Positions 15,913 to 26,851 of a stretch of 64,000 bases of DNA are shown piece after piece. Both the position numbers and the translations under genes were made by a program. Every line of letters starts with the position of its first letter. Positions within the stretch are counted from its first letter, which is position 1. Where the stretch lies: contig JALKAY010000001.1 of the NCBI GenBank assembly GCA_023015935.1, forward strand, positions 558,874 through 622,873, read 5' to 3'. The DNA is from Flavobacteriaceae bacterium F08102. GTDB lineage: Bacteria; Bacteroidota; Bacteroidia; Flavobacteriales; Flavobacteriaceae. Below the pieces are notes generated by a model that saw only the letters and a program-made list of their open reading frames with translations, was not told where the DNA came from and did no database searches.

Positions 15913-18663
15913 ATGAAAAGATTAATAATTGCTTGTTTGATGCTCTCCGCCTCCGTGTATTCACAAGAATCGACACCTAAGCATTTGATTAAATTTTTAG
16001 AATCAAATACGAGTCATTCTGATTATGCAGTCTCCTTTTATGGAGAAGACCATCTTGTTTTTTCATCACCTATTGATGATAAAAGAAAACACCCAAAACA
16101 AGATTTGTTTATTGCTAAATTTGATGAAATAGGTCAACTAAGCGATGCTAAATTTATTGGTTTTGAAAATCGAACCGTTACGAAAACTGGTTTGACCTTA
16201 AGCTCCGATCGACATACCGTATATTTTTCTGCAAAAAATAAGCGCAAAGGGAAACATCAACTGTTTAAAGCGACCATAGACAAAGATGGTTTATGGACAG
16301 CGATTGTTCGTTTACCTTTTAATGAGAGTAATTTCCATTTTACTTCACCCACGTTAAGCCCTGATAATACCAAGCTCTATTTTGCTTCTGATAATAGACA
16401 GTCCTACGGAGGAACTGACATTTTTGTGGTAGATATTAAATCAGATGGTAGCTTTGGAACGCCTGTTAATTTGGGAAATCTAATTAATACAACAGGAAAT
16501 GAAGTAACACCATTTGTATCAGCGAGTAACGTTTTGTATTATTCTTCGGATGGTTTCCAAGCTTCTCAAGGAGGATTTGACGTTTATCAAAGTCAAATTT
16601 CTAGTGATGGTTTTACGGAACCGATCAATTTAGACGCCCCAATAAATGGCCCTCACAATGATATCGCGTATATCATAAATACATCAAATAGGAAAGGATA
16701 TTTTTCATCTAATCGATTACAAGGAGGAGAAAATATGAATATGTATTCTTTTATAATTGATCATCCAGTCGTAGAAAAATGCCAGCAAGTTATTGCTGGT
16801 GTTGTTAAGGATAAAAATACAGCCTTACCTATACCTGGAGCTGAAATGATTTTGTACGATAATAAGAATGAAGAAGTTTCAAAGCAGGTAACTGATGAGA
16901 CTGGTAACTATCGTTTTACTATGGATTGCAATAAAACATACACGTTAATAGCCACTGGTGAATTTTATGATAAAGAAGAACATATAATTAATACAGCCAA
17001 TTATCGAAATGCACCGGCTTTAGTTGCAAATAAATTTTTAACTAAAACTATTGATTTTGATGCTTTATACGCATCGAATGGACATAAAAAAGCATCAAAA
17101 CTTCCCACAACTGAATCAAAAGAAGGTGTTGTGGAACAACAAAAAGATGTAAAGATAACCTCGAATTATACACTTCCACGAAACGGTATGGAATCATTAG
17201 AAAACGTAGCTGATTTACCAAAAGTCAATGCAATTTACTTTGATTTTGACAAAGCGTATATCAAACGAACAGAAATTCCTCAGCTCGATGAGATTGTAAA
17301 TTTGATGAAGGAAAACCCAGACGTATCTATCGAATTATCTGCATATACTGATTCACGCGGTCCAAAGGCGTACAACTTATTTTTATCACAACGCCGGTTG
17401 AAATCAACAATGAATTATTTAATAAAAAAAGGCATATCAAAAGATAGACTTTCAGGAAAAGGGTATGGAGAAGAAAATATTTTAAACAAATGTATTGATG
17501 GTGTTCCGTGCTCTCGTGAAGAACACAGAAAAAATAGACGAACCGAATTTAATTTTATCCGAAATAATGCCATTGTTACTTTAGAAAAAAAACGACCAGT
17601 GGTTGTGGAAAAAAAGGTTAAAATGGCACCAAAACAAAGGCTTAATCCAGTTGACATTTCGGTAAAGGATTCTGTAAAAAGCATTCTAAAGTCAACACAA
17701 GAGTCGATGCCATTGACCACCAGCAAACGCGCTCGTGAAGTAGAGCAAACATTTACAGTGAATCAGATAAAAGAAGTTAACAAGATTGGTCAAATTAACG
17801 CCGATACCGGAACAACGGTGGCTGAAATTAAAGCCTTGTTAGATGAAGGTGTTATCGTGGAATCTACGACCAACGTTGGTGATGAAATACAAGAACCAAA
17901 GAAAAAAAACATTCAACCAACGGCTCAAGAAAAAGTAGCGTCTGAAAAGGTATTGGTTGACAGAAGTAACCTTACAATTACGAAGAACACTCAAGAGATT
18001 GAACACCATGATACTCAAAAGAAATTGATTCAAACGGAGACAAATAAAGAAACGTTCAAGCAGCTAGAAAATTTGCAAAAAACGAAGGAAAAGGCTCAAA
18101 AGAAAAACAAAGCAAAAGTACCGAAAATTTTAGGAAATTCATCGAGTAGACCCTTTGATCAAGCTAGTGTTAGTGATGATTTTCAACCAAATGAATTACT
18201 GAAGCTTACCGATGAACAAATAACAATTACGAATAGAAGTGCTGCTAGGACAGCTTCTGAAAGCCCATCATTTGACGTTAAAATAAACACGGTATCCGTA
18301 ACTCCGATGACGAGTAAGCGGGGTAAATATGTCAGCACCAACAAAGCTAAGAAAATAGAAGCGTTACGCGTAAATTTTAAATTATTGAGCAATCATGGCT
18401 ATGCTCAAGGGTATCATGACGCTTACATTGTTATTAAGTCTCCCAATGGACAGGTCGTTAATCAGGCAGGTACTTTTGAATTAGTTACCGGTGATGAAAT
18501 GGGGTTTACCGAACAAACCACCGTTTTAGTTGGAGATAAAGACATTAAAGTTGTGATGTTTATTGATCGTATTGTTCAGAAATTTATCAAAGGTACATAC
18601 CAGGTGGACATTTATTTTAATGGTAGCTTATCAGCTACGAGCAATTTTGTCGTTGCAAGCTAA
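15913..18663 (+). CDS. OmpA-family protein with PD40 propeller repeats and a long C-terminal extension
   Basis: The 916-residue protein has a signal peptide (cleavage after about residue 18), PD40/TolB-like propeller repeats (TLSPDNTKLYFASDNRQSYGGTDIFV near 145-180; further copies to about 270), a carboxypeptidase-regulatory-like beta domain (about 295-370) and an OmpA peptidoglycan-binding domain (INAIYFDFDKAYIKRTEI near 437, TDSRGPKAYN near 479, NRRTEFNF near 542). This layout is common in Bacteroidetes and tethers outer-membrane assemblies to peptidoglycan. Unusually, about 370 residues follow the OmpA domain: a Lys/Glu/Gln-rich, probably disordered linker (about 560-780) and a beta-rich terminal domain (about 800-916). 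I do not recognise that terminal domain. A TATGTTTT -7-like box lies near 15880. Confidence 0.85.
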   Translation: MKRLIIACLMLSASVYSQESTPKHLIKFLESNTSHSDYAVSFYGEDHLVFSSPIDDKRKHPKQDLFIAKFDEIGQLSDAKFIGFENRTVTKTGLTLSSDRHTVYFSAKNKRKGKHQLFKATIDKDGLWTAIVRLPFNESNFHFTSPTLSPDNTKLYFASDNRQSYGGTDIFVVDIKSDGSFGTPVNLGNLINTTGNEVTPFVSASNVLYYSSDGFQASQGGFDVYQSQISSDGFTEPINLDAPINGPHNDIAYIINTSNRKGYFSSNRLQGGENMNMYSFIIDHPVVEKCQQVIAGVVKDKNTALPIPGAEMILYDNKNEEVSKQVTDETGNYRFTMDCNKTYTLIATGEFYDKEEHIINTANYRNAPALVANKFLTKTIDFDALYASNGHKKASKLPTTESKEGVVEQQKDVKITSNYTLPRNGMESLENVADLPKVNAIYFDFDKAYIKRTEIPQLDEIVNLMKENPDVSIELSAYTDSRGPKAYNLFLSQRRLKSTMNYLIKKGISKDRLSGKGYGEENILNKCIDGVPCSREEHRKNRRTEFNFIRNNAIVTLEKKRPVVVEKKVKMAPKQRLNPVDISVKDSVKSILKSTQESMPLTTSKRAREVEQTFTVNQIKEVNKIGQINADTGTTVAEIKALLDEGVIVESTTNVGDEIQEPKKKNIQPTAQEKVASEKVLVDRSNLTITKNTQEIEHHDTQKKLIQTETNKETFKQLENLQKTKEKAQKKNKAKVPKILGNSSSRPFDQASVSDDFQPNELLKLTDEQITITNRSAARTASESPSFDVKINTVSVTPMTSKRGKYVSTNKAKKIEALRVNFKLLSNHGYAQGYHDAYIVIKSPNGQVVNQAGTFELVTGDEMGFTEQTTVLVGDKDIKVVMFIDRIVQKFIKGTYQVDIYFNGSLSATSNFVVAS

Positions 18664-18812
18664 TATTTTCTCCCCGTAGTATAGGGTGTATAACTTCTTT
18701 CTAACCCATATTGGATTTGGTTGAATTCAAAAGGATATTTGTTGTTTAAATTATAGAGTTTACTCTCCATTTTTTTGGTAAATTCATAAACTCATAAATT
18801 AATTTAAACTCT

Positions 18813-21800
18813 ATGTCTAGCATGCGTTCTTTTTTTGTGTATTTTTTACTATTATTGACTACTTACTCATGTAATAAACAAGCTTCTACGTCGGATACAG
18901 ATAATCTATTTACGTTTAAAGATTATATATATTATACAACATCTGGTTTGATATCGGTTGGAGAAAAGGTTGAAATTGGCTTGGCAAAAGAAGTTGAAAC
19001 TTGGGAGAAAGGCACTATTTTATCTGAGCATTTATTTACCATAGAGCCCAAGGTTGAGGGGCGATTAGTTGCACAGAATTCACGTGCCTTTAACTTTATC
19101 CCATCAAGACTGCTTTTACCCGATACGGAATACACGGTAAGGATACACTTAGATAAAATTTACGGCGCAATACCTAACGCGTTTAAATCATACACTTTTC
19201 GGTTCAAAACCATTGCACCTAACTTTTCTGTGAATACACGTAATTTACATTCGTATGATAAGCATTGGCAATACATAGATGGCGTTTTTAAATCGGCAGA
19301 TTTACTATCCTTAGATCAAGTTAAAACAGTACTTCAAGTAGATCAAATGGGTAAGGATATTTCGATACGATGGGATTCTCTGTCACCTACGTTATACGAG
19401 TTTAAGGTAGACAGTATTCAGCGATTTAAAGACGATTCTGAAATAACCATTGCGTGGAGTGGTAAAAAAATCGGTATTGATCAGGAGGGTCAAACGATAA
19501 GAACCATACCGAGCATTCGTAATTTTACCATTGTAAATGTAGGTGTACGGCAATCTCCAGAGCAATATGTAGAAATTAATTTTTCAGACCCTGTCAAAAA
19601 GCAACAAAATTTTCAAGGATTGGTGAAAATTGAAAACGTAAATTATGTAAAATTTACCGTAGACGGAAATGTATTAAAAGTATATCCCGACACACGCGTA
19701 AAGGGCAATGTAAACGTTGAAGTATTTCAGGGAATTCAAAATGTTGATGGGAATAAATTAAAAGACAATTTTTCTGAACAAATAGCTTTTCAAGAATTAA
19801 AACCGGCTGTAAGGTTGATTAATAATGGGGTAATTTTACCTAATTCTGAACGTCTTCAATTTAATTTTGAAGCGGTGAATTTACGTGCAGTAGATCTAAG
19901 AGTGATTAAGATTTTTGAGGATAATGTATTACAGTTTTTACAAGCGAATAATTTAGACGAAATTAATCGCTATTCAATTCGTAGAGTTGGTAGGAGGGTT
20001 GCAAAAAAGACGATTATTCTTCAAAAAACGGACTTTGAAAATACGGGGAAATGGAAATCGTATGGTGTAGATTTGTCTCAAATGATTAAAGCTGACCCTG
20101 GTGCGATCTATCAAGTTGAGTTAAGTTTTAAAAAGTCGTATTCGATGTATTCTTGTGATTCTGCGGAACGCATAACAAATAGCGAACGTGATATTGATAT
20201 GGAAGTCGATTTTTATGAGGCAGATTTTCAAGAAGGTGATCTTTCGAGCGCAGAAAGCGACGCGCGAGAGGAAGCTTATTGGGATAATTTGATGTACAAT
20301 TATCGCAATAATCGATACTATCGATGGGAGGACCGAGAAAACCCCTGTAAAGAGGCTTATTACCACAATGAAAACCATATTGTTACGGCAAATTTATTAG
20401 GTTCAAATATTGGGGTGATTGCTAAAAAGTCTGAAAATAGAATGTATCACTTTGCGGTAACAGATATCTTAACAACGTCCCCGATAGCTAACGCAACGAT
20501 ACATCTTTACAATTTTCAACAACAAGAAATTTCAAGTCAAAAAACAGATCGTCAAGGGTTTGCTCTTTTTGATGAAAATAAAAATGCGGCGTTCGCCATA
20601 GTAGAAAAAGGTAAAAGTAAGGCCTATTTAAAATTGGACGATGGGAATACACTTTCCTTAAGTAAGTTTGACGTATCAGGAAAGCATTTAGAAAAAGGAT
20701 TGAAAGGATATATTTATGGAGAAAGAGGGGTTTGGAGGCCTGGTGATTCGTTACATTTAACGTTTGTACTCAACGATAAGGCTAATCCTTTGCCTGAAAA
20801 TCACCCTGTTCGTTTGGAAGTAACGGATGCACGAGGTAAGTTACAGTTTCAAAAAGTAAATAGTGACGGTATAAATGGATTTTATCGATTTACGGTGCCT
20901 ACTCGCAGCTCAGATGTAACTGGAAATTGGTCTGCAAAAATCATTGTGGGTGGAACTACTTTTCACAAAAATTTACCTTTAGAAACGGTCAAGCCTAATC
21001 GATTAAAAATCAATATTGATTTTGATAATGAAGTCCTTAGTTCATCAAGTCCTATTCGTGGAAAGCTCGGCGTAAAATGGTTACATGGAGCAGATGCTAA
21101 AAATTTAAAAGCAGAGGTTAAGGCGAAATTTACTACTACTTCAACAGCATTTAAAGCATATCCTGATTATATTTTTTCTGATCCAACACGAAAGTTTTCG
21201 TCAGAAGAAGTAATAATTTATGATAGATTATTAAATAATCAAGGCAAGGCAATGCTCAGTAAAAAAGTAAATTTTAGTCAACAAGCCCCTGGCATGTTAA
21301 AAGCATCATTTTTAACTAGAGTGTTTGAAAATGGAGGCGATTTTTCTATGGATGTGGTTTCTAAAAATTATGCACCCTATGAAACATTTGTGGGTCTAAA
21401 ATCGCCAAAAGGACGCGCTTATGGCTCTTTTTATACAGATGAAGACATTGCGTTTGATGTCGTTACTGTGAACGCAAAAGGACAGCCTGTACAACGTGAA
21501 AATTTAGAAGTAAAGGTCTATCAAATAAAATGGCGTTGGTGGTGGAATTCTTCCTATGATGATTTGGCTTCTTATGCGGGAAGTAACTACAAAAAGGCGA
21601 TAAAATCGTTCATTATTCACACGGGTGCTGACGGGAAGACCTCGTTTAAGGTAAATATTCCAGAGGAAGAAGGTGGGCGATATTTAATTCGAATTTATGA
21701 CCCTAAAGGAAAACACGCAACAGGTAGAACGGCCTATTTCTACAAAAACTGGTGGCAAAGACCTGCAGGAAGCGATCCGCAAGCAGCAAAAATGTTGGTT

Positions 21801-24383
21801 TTTTCATCTGATAAGGAGAAATATAATGTAGGAGAAACGGCCAGAATTACCTTTCCATCTGGCACCGAAGGACGGGCCTTAGTCAGTATTGAAAATGGCA
21901 CTGAAGTACTGGATCAAATTTGGGTTAAAACACAAAAAGGAGAAACCACGACAGATATTCCAATAACGAAAGAAATGGCACCCAATGTATATGTGAATAT
22001 TTCACTATTACAACCCCATGCGACAACAACAAATGATTTACCCATGAGGTTATATGGTGTTATTCCCCTGTTGGTCCATGATCCTTTAACGATTATTAGT
22101 CCAAAAATTACCATGCCTAACGTGTTGCGACCGGATGAATCTTATGAAATAAACGTGAGTGAAGAAAATGGAAAGCGTATGACCTATACGGTAGCCGTTG
22201 TGGATGAAGGCTTATTAGATCTTACACGCTTTAAAACCCCAAATGCCTGGGATGATTTTTATAGTAAGGAGGCTTTAGGCGTGAAGACTTGGGATATGTA
22301 TGATTATGTTATTGGTGCTTACAGTGGAAGTCTTGAGCAGGTCTATGGTATTGGAGGAGATGGAGAAGCCACAAAACCCTCAGCTAAAAAGGCCAATAGA
22401 TTTACACCTGTAGTACGTTATTTAGGTCCCTTTACTTTGGAAAAGGGTGCTACACAGGTTCATAAAATTAACATGCCAAAATACATTGGTTCTGTACGGG
22501 CAATGGTCGTGGCTGGAGACAAATTGAACGGGGCGTATGGAAGTGTTGAAAAGACGGTACCTGTACGAAAACCTTTAATGGTTTTATCGTCTCTTCCGCG
22601 AAAATTGAGACCAGGGGAGCAAGTAACCTTACCGGTAACGGTTTTTGCGATGGAATCAAAGATAAAAAAGGCTACGATTCGTTTAAAATTGAGTCCTGGA
22701 ATCAAGGTAATAGGTGCGTCTACGCAACAGGTAAGTTTCGTTAAGCCCGATGAAAAAATGATCTATTTTAACTTAGATGTAAGCGAGGCAGAAGGAATTG
22801 GAACAATTGAAGTAATCGCAGAAAGTAATGGAGAAAAATCGTCTTATGAGGTAGAAATTGACGTGCTGAATCCAAATCCCATGAGTACTATTTTTAAGGA
22901 TTTAATTTTGGAACCAAACTCGACAAAAACGATAGATTTTGAAACCTTTGGAGTACATGGAACGCGTGGAGCCTCACTTGAGTTTTCAACGATGCCACCA
23001 ATGGATTTTACCGGGCGTTTACAGTATTTAATTCAATATCCGCATGGATGCGTTGAGCAAACTACTTCAAGCGTTTTTCCGCAGCTTTATTTAGGAGATA
23101 TTTTTGACTTAACCTATGATAAAAAGCAGGAAATAGATACAAACATTAAAAAAGCGATTGAAAAATTAGGGTTGTTTCAATTGCCTAATGGAGGAATGAG
23201 TTATTGGATTGGACAAAACTCAGTAGATGATTGGGGAACAAGTTATGCGGGGCATTTTATGATTGAAGCTGAAAAGAAGGGGTATGTAATGCCGTTAAGT
23301 TTTAAAAGCAATTGGATAAGATATCAACAAAAAGCGGCGGCGAGTTGGCGACCTAGCTACAAGAGATATACAACTGATCTGGCACAAGCGTATCGTTTGT
23401 ACACCTTAGCTTTAGCAGGTCATCCAGATTTAGGAGCTATGAATCGCTTAAGAGAATTTAAAGAAATTTCTAATGATGCTAAATGGCGGTTAGCGGGCGC
23501 ATATGCCTTGGCAGGACAAAAAGAAGCTGCACAAAAAGTGGCTTCAACGGCATCGATAGATTTTACACATACCCATGATTACTATACCTATGGTTCTACA
23601 AATCGAAATAGAGCCATGGCAATGGAGACGATGATCTTAACGGATAATCTTAAATACAGAGATTTGGCAATGTATCTTGCTAAAGAATTGTCTTCTAATC
23701 GTTGGATGAGTACACAAACAACAGCGTATAGTTTGATGGCAATGGCTAAAATGGTGGAATTTGGTGGGGGCAAAGCGTTGGATCTCAATTTCAAATTAAA
23801 CAAAGATCAAGTGGTCTCAATAAAAACGTCAAAAGCCATATCACAACGTACCTTATCACCAAAAGAAGGGGTTAATAATTTAGTCATTAAGAATGTAAAG
23901 GCTAATACGGTCTATGTGAGATTGCTTAATTCAGGGGTATTGCCACTGGGTAAAGAATTGGTTGAAAAACGCAATATAGGGGTAAATGTAGTATATAAAG
24001 ATCTCTCGGGAAACCGGATAGATGTTAGTGAATTGACTCAAGGAACAGATTTTAAGGCGGAGGTTACTATTTCAAATTTAAAAGCTGAAAATGTGTATAA
24101 TATGGCGTTGACCCAAATTTTCCCTTCTGGTTGGGAAATAGTTAATACGCGATTTACGGATTTTGGAAATAACGCAACGAATCATGTTAATTTTATGGAC
24201 ATTAGAGACGATCGAGTGCTCTATTATTTTGATCTTGGCGATCGAAAATCGAAAACGTTTACCGTTTTGCTCAATGCTTCCTATTTAGGTCAATATTATT
24301 TGCCAGGAATACAGGTTGAGGCCATGTATGATAACACGTATTTTGCACGGGAAAAAGGACAGTGGATTAGGGTAAAAAAATAA
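18813..24383 (+). CDS. Bacterial alpha-2-macroglobulin lipoprotein with thioester motif
   Basis: The 1856-residue protein begins with a lipoprotein signal (SSMRSFFVYFLLLLTTYSC; lipobox TYSC, Cys near 20), so it is a membrane-anchored, periplasmic or surface trap. Repeated macroglobulin-type beta domains precede the MG2/bait region (GERGVWRPGDSLHLTF near 635). The thioester sequence GCVEQ has the reactive cysteine at residue 1413 and is followed by an alpha-alpha TED domain. Bacterial A2Ms are thought to entrap invading proteases. It is followed 33 bases later by a pbpC homologue, the same pairing as E. coli yfhM-pbpC, consistent with defence and repair of the envelope. An extended acidic/Tyr-rich insert (about 470-515) is notable. 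Assignment is confident. Confidence 0.93.
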   Translation: MSSMRSFFVYFLLLLTTYSCNKQASTSDTDNLFTFKDYIYYTTSGLISVGEKVEIGLAKEVETWEKGTILSEHLFTIEPKVEGRLVAQNSRAFNFIPSRLLLPDTEYTVRIHLDKIYGAIPNAFKSYTFRFKTIAPNFSVNTRNLHSYDKHWQYIDGVFKSADLLSLDQVKTVLQVDQMGKDISIRWDSLSPTLYEFKVDSIQRFKDDSEITIAWSGKKIGIDQEGQTIRTIPSIRNFTIVNVGVRQSPEQYVEINFSDPVKKQQNFQGLVKIENVNYVKFTVDGNVLKVYPDTRVKGNVNVEVFQGIQNVDGNKLKDNFSEQIAFQELKPAVRLINNGVILPNSERLQFNFEAVNLRAVDLRVIKIFEDNVLQFLQANNLDEINRYSIRRVGRRVAKKTIILQKTDFENTGKWKSYGVDLSQMIKADPGAIYQVELSFKKSYSMYSCDSAERITNSERDIDMEVDFYEADFQEGDLSSAESDAREEAYWDNLMYNYRNNRYYRWEDRENPCKEAYYHNENHIVTANLLGSNIGVIAKKSENRMYHFAVTDILTTSPIANATIHLYNFQQQEISSQKTDRQGFALFDENKNAAFAIVEKGKSKAYLKLDDGNTLSLSKFDVSGKHLEKGLKGYIYGERGVWRPGDSLHLTFVLNDKANPLPENHPVRLEVTDARGKLQFQKVNSDGINGFYRFTVPTRSSDVTGNWSAKIIVGGTTFHKNLPLETVKPNRLKINIDFDNEVLSSSSPIRGKLGVKWLHGADAKNLKAEVKAKFTTTSTAFKAYPDYIFSDPTRKFSSEEVIIYDRLLNNQGKAMLSKKVNFSQQAPGMLKASFLTRVFENGGDFSMDVVSKNYAPYETFVGLKSPKGRAYGSFYTDEDIAFDVVTVNAKGQPVQRENLEVKVYQIKWRWWWNSSYDDLASYAGSNYKKAIKSFIIHTGADGKTSFKVNIPEEEGGRYLIRIYDPKGKHATGRTAYFYKNWWQRPAGSDPQAAKMLVFSSDKEKYNVGETARITFPSGTEGRALVSIENGTEVLDQIWVKTQKGETTTDIPITKEMAPNVYVNISLLQPHATTTNDLPMRLYGVIPLLVHDPLTIISPKITMPNVLRPDESYEINVSEENGKRMTYTVAVVDEGLLDLTRFKTPNAWDDFYSKEALGVKTWDMYDYVIGAYSGSLEQVYGIGGDGEATKPSAKKANRFTPVVRYLGPFTLEKGATQVHKINMPKYIGSVRAMVVAGDKLNGAYGSVEKTVPVRKPLMVLSSLPRKLRPGEQVTLPVTVFAMESKIKKATIRLKLSPGIKVIGASTQQVSFVKPDEKMIYFNLDVSEAEGIGTIEVIAESNGEKSSYEVEIDVLNPNPMSTIFKDLILEPNSTKTIDFETFGVHGTRGASLEFSTMPPMDFTGRLQYLIQYPHGCVEQTTSSVFPQLYLGDIFDLTYDKKQEIDTNIKKAIEKLGLFQLPNGGMSYWIGQNSVDDWGTSYAGHFMIEAEKKGYVMPLSFKSNWIRYQQKAAASWRPSYKRYTTDLAQAYRLYTLALAGHPDLGAMNRLREFKEISNDAKWRLAGAYALAGQKEAAQKVASTASIDFTHTHDYYTYGSTNRNRAMAMETMILTDNLKYRDLAMYLAKELSSNRWMSTQTTAYSLMAMAKMVEFGGGKALDLNFKLNKDQVVSIKTSKAISQRTLSPKEGVNNLVIKNVKANTVYVRLLNSGVLPLGKELVEKRNIGVNVVYKDLSGNRIDVSELTQGTDFKAEVTISNLKAENVYNMALTQIFPSGWEIVNTRFTDFGNNATNHVNFMDIRDDRVLYYFDLGDRKSKTFTVLLNASYLGQYYLPGIQVEAMYDNTYFAREKGQWIRVKK

Positions 24384-24416
24384 GCAGAAAAAACGAGTGA
24401 ATAAGGTTAAATAGCG

Positions 24417-26786
24417 GTGAGAATCATAAAAATTTTCATAACGATTGGTGCATTTTTTCAACGTCATCTTATTAAAAGTGTTGTTGTATGTATGCTATTC
24501 ATTTGGTATTATTTTTCGCTTCCTACGGTTTTATTTCATGCGCCTACCTCAACGGTAGTTGAAAGTGCAGAGGGGGAATTAATTGGAGCACAAATTGCTG
24601 GGGATGGTCAATGGAGATTTCCTCCCATCGATAGTATACCCAAGAAGTTTGAAACAGCCCTCTTATCTTTTGAGGATGCTTATTTTTATCAGCATATAGG
24701 ATTTAACCCAGTCTCTATTGCTAAAGCTTTTTATGAAAATTTACGAGCAGGATCAGTACAAAGAGGAGGAAGTACACTTACCCAGCAAGTCATTCGACTT
24801 TCACGGAAACAAGCAAAGCGAAGTTATTTTGAAAAATTTAAAGAACTGATTTTAGCAACGCGATTAGAGTTACGTTTAACCAAAAAAGAAATTTTAAAAT
24901 TATATGCTTCTCATGCACCATTTGGAGGGAATGTTGTAGGATTAGATATGGCATCATATCGATATTTTGGAAGGCCTCCTTTTCAATTATCTTGGGCAGA
25001 GAGTGCTACTTTAGCCGTTTTACCTAACGCTCCAAGCCTTATCTATCCAGGCAAAAATCAGCAAAAATTGAAGGTGAAAAGAGATAGATTACTCTATAAA
25101 TTGTTCAGAGAAGGAGCTATTGATAGCTTGACTTATCAATTGTCTATTGCAGAAGAGTTACCTCAAAAACCTTTTCCAATACCACAACTTGCCGCTCATT
25201 TACTTCAGCGTTTTGTCAAAACAGATCAAGGTAAACGCATTCGGTCAACGGTGCAATACGCGCTTCAAAAAAGAGCTCAAGAAATCGTAAAACAACATTA
25301 TCATACGTTAAAACAAAATCATATTTACAATGCCGCAGTATTAATTATGGAGGTAAGAACAAAAAAAATTATCGCCTATATTGGAAATACACCTACTGAC
25401 AAGCAACATCAAAAAGATGTGGATATTATTGAAAAACCTAGAAGTACAGGAAGCATATTAAAACCATTTTTATATACGGCGATGTTAGATGCTGGCGATA
25501 TTTTACCAAATATGTTAGTTGCTGATGTTCCCACTCAAATAGCAAGTTATACTCCTCAAAATTTTGACCTTCAATTTAGCGGTGCTGTGGCCGCAAGTAG
25601 AGCCCTCTCACGCTCCCTTAACGTTCCTGCTGTACGCATGTTACAACAATTTGGTTTAGATCGATTTTACCATTATTTAAAGGCATTAAAACTTAGAGAC
25701 GTGAAATACGATGCAAATCATTATGGACTTTCACTTATATTGGGTGGCGCCGAAAGCAATTTGTGGGATTTGACTAAAAGCTATGCTTCGTTGTCGTCAA
25801 CTCTTAACCACTACGATTCCACACAGGGGAAGTACTATACAAAAGAGTTTGGTGAGCCAAGACTTAGAGAACATTCATCTCTTGATATGGGGGAAATAAG
25901 TACAGAAAAAACACTTTTTGATGCAGGATCCATTTATTTGACTTTTAATGCACTAAAAGAAGTTAATCGTCCAGAGGGGAATGAAAATTGGGAATTTTTT
26001 GATTCTTCGAGAAAAATTGCGTGGAAAACAGGAACGAGTTTTGGATTCCGGGATGCATGGGCTATTGGAACTACGAAGGATTACACCATCGGGGTTTGGG
26101 TAGGGAATGCTGACGGTGAAGGTCGTCCTGGGCTTGTTGGGATCTCAACAGCAGCTCCTTTAATGTTTGATTTATTTCAATTATTGCCGCGTAGCGAATG
26201 GTTTAAACAGCCTTTTGATGAAATGGAGGAAGTACCTATTTGTGCTTTGAGTGGATATCGAGCTGGTCAGAACTGTACAACGGTTGATACGGTTTTTGTT
26301 CAACGAAGTGGACTAAAAACAAAGGCTTGTAGTTATCATATATGGGTTCATTTAGATTCCAATGAAGAGTTTCAAGTAAATTCATCGTGCTATCCAACAG
26401 ATCAAATGGTTCATAAAAGTTGGTTTGTCTTGCCTCCTTTGCAAGCGTATTATTATCAACAAAACCATCCTGATTATCGCGTTTTACCAAACTTTCAACC
26501 AAATTGTTCAGGAGGCTCCAACGCAACGATGGATTTCATTTACCCCAAGGAAGATTTAAAAATAGTTCTCGCTAGAGACTTTTCTGAAGACACCAATGAA
26601 ATTGTATTAAAAATAGCACATGATTTGAAGGATAGTACCATTTTCTGGTATTTGGATGCGAATTTTATAGGTGCCACACAAACTTTTCATGAGATGGCAG
26701 TAATCCCTAAAAAAGGGAAGCATCGTATCACTGCAACAGACGAATTTGGCAATCAAATTTTCAGAGATATTGAAATTGTGGATTAA
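24417..26786 (+). CDS. pbpC: Penicillin-binding protein 1C
   Basis: PBP1C is a bifunctional class A peptidoglycan synthase in the inner membrane. The 789-residue protein has one N-terminal membrane segment (about 20-38), a GT51 glycosyltransferase domain with EDAYFYQHIGFNP (about 85) and QRGGSTLTQQVIRLSRK (about 119-135), and a transpeptidase domain with S346-ILK, SLN (about 403) and KTGTSFGFRDAWAIG (about 538). It ends in the PBP1C-type C-terminal beta domain (about 690-789). All catalytic motifs are intact. The start is GTG at 24417, since no ATG precedes the membrane segment. It forms an operon with the alpha-2-macroglobulin gene, 33 bases away. Confidence 0.95.
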   Translation: MRIIKIFITIGAFFQRHLIKSVVVCMLFIWYYFSLPTVLFHAPTSTVVESAEGELIGAQIAGDGQWRFPPIDSIPKKFETALLSFEDAYFYQHIGFNPVSIAKAFYENLRAGSVQRGGSTLTQQVIRLSRKQAKRSYFEKFKELILATRLELRLTKKEILKLYASHAPFGGNVVGLDMASYRYFGRPPFQLSWAESATLAVLPNAPSLIYPGKNQQKLKVKRDRLLYKLFREGAIDSLTYQLSIAEELPQKPFPIPQLAAHLLQRFVKTDQGKRIRSTVQYALQKRAQEIVKQHYHTLKQNHIYNAAVLIMEVRTKKIIAYIGNTPTDKQHQKDVDIIEKPRSTGSILKPFLYTAMLDAGDILPNMLVADVPTQIASYTPQNFDLQFSGAVAASRALSRSLNVPAVRMLQQFGLDRFYHYLKALKLRDVKYDANHYGLSLILGGAESNLWDLTKSYASLSSTLNHYDSTQGKYYTKEFGEPRLREHSSLDMGEISTEKTLFDAGSIYLTFNALKEVNRPEGNENWEFFDSSRKIAWKTGTSFGFRDAWAIGTTKDYTIGVWVGNADGEGRPGLVGISTAAPLMFDLFQLLPRSEWFKQPFDEMEEVPICALSGYRAGQNCTTVDTVFVQRSGLKTKACSYHIWVHLDSNEEFQVNSSCYPTDQMVHKSWFVLPPLQAYYYQQNHPDYRVLPNFQPNCSGGSNATMDFIYPKEDLKIVLARDFSEDTNEIVLKIAHDLKDSTIFWYLDANFIGATQTFHEMAVIPKKGKHRITATDEFGNQIFRDIEIVD

Positions 26787-26788
26787 CT

Positions 26789-26819
26789 TTTGTCAATGAT
26801 ATGAAATGTAGTATCTTGG
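26789..26819 (+). promoter_or_regulatory. Bacteroidetes-type promoter of the LytTR two-component operon
   Basis: TTTG at 26789-26792, exactly 19 bases, then TATCTTGG at 26812-26819 (one departure from TAnnTTTG), 32 bases before the start codon at 26852. Confidence 0.7.
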
Positions 26820-26851
26820 CTTTGTTAAATAACCCTAAGCAAGCATAGACC

